Shown here: one piece after another, positions 5,747-9,041 of the stretch
Layout of the letters: each line of letters begins with the position of its first letter
How positions within the stretch are numbered: the first letter of the stretch is position 1
Assembly: GCA_003135255.1 (NCBI GenBank)
Contig: PLAX01000080.1
Span: 2,827-11,867 of the forward strand
DNA: 9,041 bases
Source of the DNA: Candidatus Dormiibacterota bacterium
GTDB taxonomy: Bacteria; Chloroflexota; Dormibacteria; Aeolococcales; Aeolococcaceae
Direction of reading: 5' to 3'
Program-made: the position numbers and the translations under genes
The notes under the pieces: model-generated
The model's input: the letters and a program-made list of their open reading frames with translations, nothing else
Databases searched by the model: none
What the model was told of the DNA's origin: nothing

Positions 5747-7150
5747 ATGGCGAGTGCCGACCCGATGGCCCCGGCCCGCGCGCGAGCGGCGTGGGGCAGC
5801 GTCGGGGTGGGGCGTCTGACCCTGCTGAGCATCTACTGGGTGGCGATCGGCTGGCTCTGGAACGCGCTCGGCGCCCAGGTGCTCCCCCCGATCATCACCA
5901 AGATGGTGGGCCAGGCCCATCAGGGGACGGCGCTCTCGGTGCTGGAGGGCTTCGGCACCCTGGTCGCGGTGATCTGGCAGCCGGTGGTCGGCGCCGTCTC
6001 CGACCGGACCCGGCTGAGGTGGGGGCGCCGGCGTCCCTACATCACCGGCGGCGCGCTGGGGTCCTCGCTCTTCCTCGTGATCATGGCCTTCGTCGGCGCC
6101 TACTTCTGGCTGCTGCTCGTCTACTTCCTGCTGCAGGTCGCCTCCAACACCGCGCAGGCGCCCTACCAGGGGCTGGGCCCCGAGGCCATCCCCGAGAAGG
6201 ACTACGGCAGGTTCGGCGCCTTCTACGGCATGGGCAACCTGCTCGGCACCCTGATCGGCTTCGTCGTCACCGGCATCTTCACGAGCCAGGGCCGCTATGA
6301 CCTGGCCCTCTACGCGATGGCGGCGATGCTGGTGGTGAGCATGGCGCTCACCGTCACCCTGGTGCCGGACCGGGGTACGCCGGACGCGAGCCTCCGCCGC
6401 GGCCTGGGCGCGATCACCCTCGGCACCTTCGCCATCAGTCCCCGCAAGTACGGCAGCTTCCTCTGGCTGATGGGGTCACGGCTGCTCATCCTCATGGGTG
6501 TCGTCGGCCTGGAGACCTACGCCCAATTCTTCTTCAAAGATGTCTTCTACCCGGGCAGCGGGACGGTCCTCACCAACCACGCCAACGGCGCCACCACCGA
6601 CCTGCTCGCCATCATCGCCCTGCTCGCCATAGCGGTCTGCTACCCGGCGGGGCGCGTCTCCGATCGCTGGGGCCGCAAGCCGATGGTCGTCGCCTGCGGC
6701 ATCCTCGGCGCCGTCGGGGCCCTCGGCCTGGTGTTTGCCCACTACCCACTCCTGCCCGGCGCGATGACCACCCCGGTCGCGTCGCTGCTCCACATCCCGC
6801 GCGGCCTGGCCCAGGTGCTCTGGTTCGGGGTCCCCATCGGCGTCGGGGTCGGCTGCTTCCTCACCGTCGACTGGGCGTTCATGATCGACCTGATCCCGAC
6901 CGCGGAGTTTGGCCGCTTCCTCGGCTTCTCCAACGTCGCGACCGCCGGAGCCGGGATCATCGCCCGCTTCATCGCCGGACCGATCCTCGACCACTTCGAC
7001 GCCGGCGGCCACATCCTCGGCGAGCTGGGCGGCTACCCGGTGGTGTTCGGGATGTTTGTCGTCTACTTCGTGGTCGGGACCTTCCTGGTCCTGCCCGTGG
7101 TCGAGCCGAAGCGGCGCCGGAGGAGGCCGGTCGTCGAGGCCGCCGCGTGA
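5747..7150 (+). CDS. MFS transporter, GPH/sucrose-symporter-like
   Basis: A 467-residue inner-membrane carrier with about twelve hydrophobic helices in two halves. The loop after helix 2 reads GAVSDRTRLRWGRRRPYI (82-99); the RWGRRRP form is typical of the glycoside-pentoside-hexuronide and sucrose:H+ symporter groups. The equivalent loop of the second half is GRVSDRWGRKP (302-312), closer to the general MFS signature. A long loop or external segment with KDVFYPGSGTVLTNHANG falls at about 264-281, and the protein ends in a basic tail (EPKRRRRRP). A proton- or cation-coupled sugar or glycoside carrier is the best guess; the substrate cannot be read, and no sugar hydrolase or regulator neighbours it. 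The start at 5747 is favoured over the Met at residue 7 by the -10 box 6 nt upstream. It stands alone, divergent from prmC and convergent with the membrane gene to its right. Confidence 0.85.
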   Translation: MASADPMAPARARAAWGSVGVGRLTLLSIYWVAIGWLWNALGAQVLPPIITKMVGQAHQGTALSVLEGFGTLVAVIWQPVVGAVSDRTRLRWGRRRPYITGGALGSSLFLVIMAFVGAYFWLLLVYFLLQVASNTAQAPYQGLGPEAIPEKDYGRFGAFYGMGNLLGTLIGFVVTGIFTSQGRYDLALYAMAAMLVVSMALTVTLVPDRGTPDASLRRGLGAITLGTFAISPRKYGSFLWLMGSRLLILMGVVGLETYAQFFFKDVFYPGSGTVLTNHANGATTDLLAIIALLAIAVCYPAGRVSDRWGRKPMVVACGILGAVGALGLVFAHYPLLPGAMTTPVASLLHIPRGLAQVLWFGVPIGVGVGCFLTVDWAFMIDLIPTAEFGRFLGFSNVATAGAGIIARFIAGPILDHFDAGGHILGELGGYPVVFGMFVVYFVVGTFLVLPVVEPKRRRRRPVVEAAA

Positions 7151-7174
7151 GGGCGCGCCCGTCCCGGCGCGTCC
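7151..7174 (+). terminator. GC-rich hairpin immediately after the MFS stop codon
   Basis: Arms GGGCGCGCC (7151-7159) and GGCGCGTCC (7166-7174) give 9 pairs including one G-U wobble, with a 6-nt loop. It starts on the base after the TGA. No T-run follows, so it would be a T-less terminator. It also lies 44 bp beyond the stop of the convergent membrane gene and may serve both. The rest of 7175-7217 shows nothing I can name. Confidence 0.5.
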
Positions 7175-7217
7175 AGGATGGCTCTCGCTCCGTCAACAGG
7201 GCCCGTGGGCGTTACTG

Positions 7218-8138
7218 CTAGGAGCGGAGCGCGAGGAAGCGGCCGAGGATCGCGAAGCCGATGAAGCAGGCCGCGCCTTCGGCGATGCCGCGCAGGGCGC
7301 CGTCGTAGGGGTCGGATGCGGCGATGCCGGCGAACCACACCAGCAGGCCAGCAGCGCAGGAGACGGTGGCGGCGAACGTCCATGGACGGCCCCGCAGGGC
7401 TGCGGGGACGGCCGGCCCGAGGTCGTCGAAGATGTCACCGGCAGTGCCGGCGACTGCAACGCGGACGCCAGCAGTCCGAAGCCCCGCCGCGCCGCAGACG
7501 ACCAACAGCACTCCCGAGGCCGTGGCGCCGACCACACCCCAGCCGAGCACGCCCGCCGACCACGAGGGGAGCTGTGCCCCCAGCTGCTGGGCAAAGAGCG
7601 CGACGGCTCCCAAGCTGGCCAACCCGAAGCCGACCGCCGTCGTGGTGCGGCGGCGCAGCGCGCGCACCTCGGCTGCCGGGACGAACCGCCGCCCCCGCAA
7701 CCGCAGCGCCCGCAGCAGCCCCAGGACGCCGGTGACGAAGGCCAGCTGGGGGGCCAGCACCAGCAGGCCCGCGGCGAGCAGCCCAAGCCAGGGCGCCCGG
7801 CCGGCCGCGACCGTCTGGAATGCCCCGGAGGCGCTCTGGGAGGCCCCGCTGCCGTTGGCCGCGCTGAACCCGGACCACGCCACGAACATGGCGCCGTAGA
7901 AGAGCCCGGCGACGGCGAGCGCGACGAAGGCCCACCGCGGCGCGCGCAGCGCCCCGCGCGTCCCGAGGTCGTTGGCGAAGGCCTGGGCGATCTCGGCGGG
8001 CTCGCCGAAGCGCGCGGTCGCCTCGGCGTCGGAGCGCAGGTGATCCTCGCTCTCGGCGAGGATGCGCCGCCGGCGCGCACCCCGCACACCGAGCCTGGCC
8101 AGCTGGGTGCTCAGCTCGTCGAGGTAGGCCTCGATCAC
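7218..8138 (-). CDS. PadR-associated multi-pass membrane protein with N-terminal HAAS-like domain
   Basis: 306 residues. Residues 1-61 are a soluble, charged helical domain (DELSTQLARLG, RRRRILAESEDHL, FGEPAEIAQAFANDLG) matching the pattern of the HAAS/DUF1700-type domain that commonly accompanies PadR regulators. About six membrane helices follow, near 67-88, 117-142, 167-187, 196-220, 253-273 and 284-304. Two soluble loops stand out: an Arg-rich one (143-166) and one with GDIFDDLG (234-241), an acidic motif I associate with this protein type. The GTG start overlaps the padR stop by 4 nt (GTGA), so both are made together. By analogy the membrane protein may sense an envelope or membrane signal and, through its soluble domain, modulate the repressor. 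That role is inferred; nothing here identifies the signal. There is no ATPase or catalytic motif. Confidence 0.7.
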   Translation of the reverse strand: MIEAYLDELSTQLARLGVRGARRRRILAESEDHLRSDAEATARFGEPAEIAQAFANDLGTRGALRAPRWAFVALAVAGLFYGAMFVAWSGFSAANGSGASQSASGAFQTVAAGRAPWLGLLAAGLLVLAPQLAFVTGVLGLLRALRLRGRRFVPAAEVRALRRRTTTAVGFGLASLGAVALFAQQLGAQLPSWSAGVLGWGVVGATASGVLLVVCGAAGLRTAGVRVAVAGTAGDIFDDLGPAVPAALRGRPWTFAATVSCAAGLLVWFAGIAASDPYDGALRGIAEGAACFIGFAILGRFLALRS

Positions 8139-8449
8139 GACAGCACCGCCTCGACAGCGCGGGCGAACCCGCGCCACTCCTGGCGCTCGGCGGCGAGGGC
8201 GGCCCGGCCGCGGTCGGTGAGCTGGTACACGCGCCGGCGCCGCGGAGCCTCGCGTGACCACTGGCTGCTCAGCAGGCCGCCCGCCTCGAGACGGTGCAGC
8301 GCGGGGTAGACGGTTCCCTCGGCGAGGTCAAACTCGCCCTGGCTGCGGTCGCGAAGGCGCTCGACCAGCCGGTAGCCGTGAGCCGGCTCCGCGGCCACGG
8401 TGGCCAGCAGGAGCATCTCCAGATGGCCCTTCAATACCTCGGATTGCAT
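8135..8449 (-). CDS. PadR-family transcriptional repressor
   Basis: 104-residue winged-helix DNA-binding protein. The PadR pattern is complete: LKGHLEMLLLATVA (6-19), HGYRL (24-28), the recognition region FDLAEGTVYPALHRLEAGGLL (40-60), then the wing RRRRVYQLTDRGRAAL. It has the short form without a long C-terminal dimer domain. The start is the ATG at 8449; in-frame codons further upstream (to 8539) would run through the intergenic hairpin and into the reductase gene. A TAGGAT box 8 nt before the ATG and a 21-bp palindrome over the start codon suggest a short or absent leader and self-repression. It is translationally coupled to the HAAS-like membrane gene. Target genes beyond its own operon cannot be told from this window; the reductase upstream ends 52 bp away and is the nearest candidate partner. 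Confidence 0.92.
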   Translation of the reverse strand: MQSEVLKGHLEMLLLATVAAEPAHGYRLVERLRDRSQGEFDLAEGTVYPALHRLEAGGLLSSQWSREAPRRRRVYQLTDRGRAALAAERQEWRGFARAVEAVLS

Positions 8450-8461
8450 ACTACGCAATCC
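8441..8461. promoter_or_regulatory. Palindromic operator candidate over the padR start
   Basis: Perfect 7-bp arms GGATTGC (8441-8447) and GCAATCC (8455-8461) around ATACTAC. Inside the spacer TACTA is itself symmetric, so 9 of 10 base pairs of the 21-bp site are palindromic. It covers the padR start codon and overlaps the putative -10 box, and it is clearly more AT-rich than its surroundings. A dimeric PadR protein bound here would block its own transcription. Confidence 0.6.
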
Positions 8462-8463
8462 TA
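8458..8463 (-). promoter_or_regulatory. Putative -10 box of padR
   Basis: TAGGAT on the minus strand, 8 nt before the ATG; a second TANNNT match (TAGCCT) overlaps at 8463-8468. Either would give a leader of only a few bases. The box overlaps the right arm of the palindrome. No -35 is evident. Confidence 0.4.
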
Positions 8464-8475
8464 GGCTATGGAACC

Positions 8476-8493
8476 GCCGGACGCAACTCCGGC
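8476..8493 (-). terminator. Short hairpin after the aldo/keto reductase, possible weak terminator
   Basis: Arms GCCGGA (8476-8481) and TCCGGC (8488-8493) with a 6-nt loop, 8 nt beyond the reductase stop. The stem is only 6 bp and lacks a T-tract, so read-through into padR remains possible. Confidence 0.3.
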
Positions 8494-8501
8494 CGGAACA
8501 C

Positions 8502-9041
8502 CTACCAGCGCTGATGCACCTGGGGCGAGATCTGAGCACGGTAGAGGTCGGCGATCGCCCCCATCACCTCCGGCCTCAGAGCGGCCAGGTCGCAGGCACG
8601 CGCGTTGGCGACGGCGTGCTCGTCGGTCCTGGCCCCGGGGATCACGGTGCTGACGGCCGCGTCCATGAGGATCCAGCGGAGAGCCCAGGAGCTCATCGGA
8701 GCGCTGCCCGGCAGGATGGCCCGGAGCCGTTCCACCGCCGCCAGCCCGGTTTCGTAGTCGACCCCCGCGAAGGTCTCGCCCACGTCGAAGGCCTCCCCAT
8801 GGCGGTTGTAACTGCGATGGTCGGAGCTGTCGAAGGTCGTGTCCCGGCGCAGCTTCCCGGTCAGGAGGCCGGATGCCAGGGGCACCCTGGCGATGACCCC
8901 GACCCGCCGGGCGCGCGCCTGAGGGAAGAAGAGCTGCGCGGGACGCTGGCGGAAGATGTTGTAGATGATCTGGACGGTCTCGACGCCCGGGTACTCGATC
9001 GCCTTGAGCCCCTCCTCGACCCGCTCGACGCTGACCCCGTA
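8502..9041 (-). CDS. Aldo/keto reductase, N-terminal part outside the window
   Basis: The last 179 residues of an NADPH-dependent oxidoreductase with a TIM-barrel fold. The reading frame enters at the right edge with YGVSVERVEEGLKAIEYPG, followed by VQIIYNIFRQRPAQLFFPQA, then VIARVPLASGLLTGKL and near the end SSWALRWILMDAAVSTVIPGAR, the last matching the cofactor-side segment of this superfamily. The catalytic Asp-Tyr-Lys-His tetrad lies in the missing N-terminal half, so activity cannot be judged. The internal Met at 8885 is not a start, because homologous sequence continues upstream to the edge. It is likely a general carbonyl or sugar-aldehyde reductase; the substrate is unknown. It lies on the same strand as padR, 52 bp upstream. 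Confidence 0.9.
   Translation of the reverse strand, partial: YGVSVERVEEGLKAIEYPGVETVQIIYNIFRQRPAQLFFPQARARRVGVIARVPLASGLLTGKLRRDTTFDSSDHRSYNRHGEAFDVGETFAGVDYETGLAAVERLRAILPGSAPMSSWALRWILMDAAVSTVIPGARTDEHAVANARACDLAALRPEVMGAIADLYRAQISPQVHQRW

Noticed and set aside
6909..8309. 466-codon plus-strand frame spanning the MFS end and the membrane gene
   Set aside because: It crosses two real genes in the wrong frame or strand and reads as Gly/Arg/Glu-rich noise.
8450..8539. N-terminal extension of PadR to an upstream start
   Set aside because: It would cover the hairpin and palindrome and overlap the reductase C-terminus. PadR proteins begin just before the LKG..E.LLL helix, as the ATG at 8449 does.
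1..9041. Mobile element, CRISPR array, defence or phage cassette
   Set aside because: No transposase, integrase, terminal repeats, spaced direct repeats or phage genes were seen. Apart from the transporter, PadR pair and reductase, all genes are core housekeeping genes.

Overview
The window is very GC-rich (roughly 70% by eye) bacterial chromosomal DNA and looks like housekeeping sequence, not a phage or island. Gene content, GTG starts, GTGA stop/start overlaps and the order prmC-tsaC-glyA-wecA-atpZ-atpI-atpB recall the block ahead of the ATP synthase operon in Actinomycetota (in Mycobacterium: prfA-hemK-sua5-rfe-atpI-atpB). The proteins do not look like typical actinomycete copies, so a related high-GC lineage such as Chloroflexota/Dormibacterota is equally possible. 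The phylum call is inference only.

Left two thirds (1-5584), all on the minus strand and therefore read right to left: prmC (release-factor glutamine methyltransferase), tsaC (threonylcarbamoyl-AMP synthase for tRNA t6A), glyA (serine hydroxymethyltransferase) and wecA (polyprenyl-phosphate GlcNAc-1-phosphate transferase) form one tight operon. Its start looks leaderless (-10 box 6 nt before the prmC ATG). A gap of about 190 bp after wecA holds two GC-rich hairpins and a new putative leaderless promoter. Then follow atpZ, an atpI-like gene and atpB (a subunit of F0, 3' end cut by the window edge), joined by 1-nt and 4-nt overlaps. The theme is translation quality (PrmC, TsaC), one-carbon supply, envelope glycan initiation and proton-driven ATP synthesis.

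Middle (5585-7217): a 162-bp divergent promoter region, then on the plus strand one MFS transporter resembling the GPH/sucrose-symporter group. It has its own putative leaderless promoter and a strong GC hairpin directly after its stop.

Right end (7218-9041), minus strand: a partial aldo/keto reductase, then a two-gene regulatory cassette made of a PadR-type repressor and a translationally coupled membrane protein with an N-terminal HAAS-like helical domain and about six membrane segments. A 21-bp near-perfect palindrome covers the padR start and overlaps its putative -10 box, which is what an autoregulatory operator would look like.

The observations most worth following are the repeated TANNNT-6 nt-start arrangement at three places, the padR operator with its membrane partner, and the uncertain atpZ start. 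No RNA genes, CRISPR arrays, insertion sequences or prophage genes were seen, and no gene-free stretch exceeds 300 bases.
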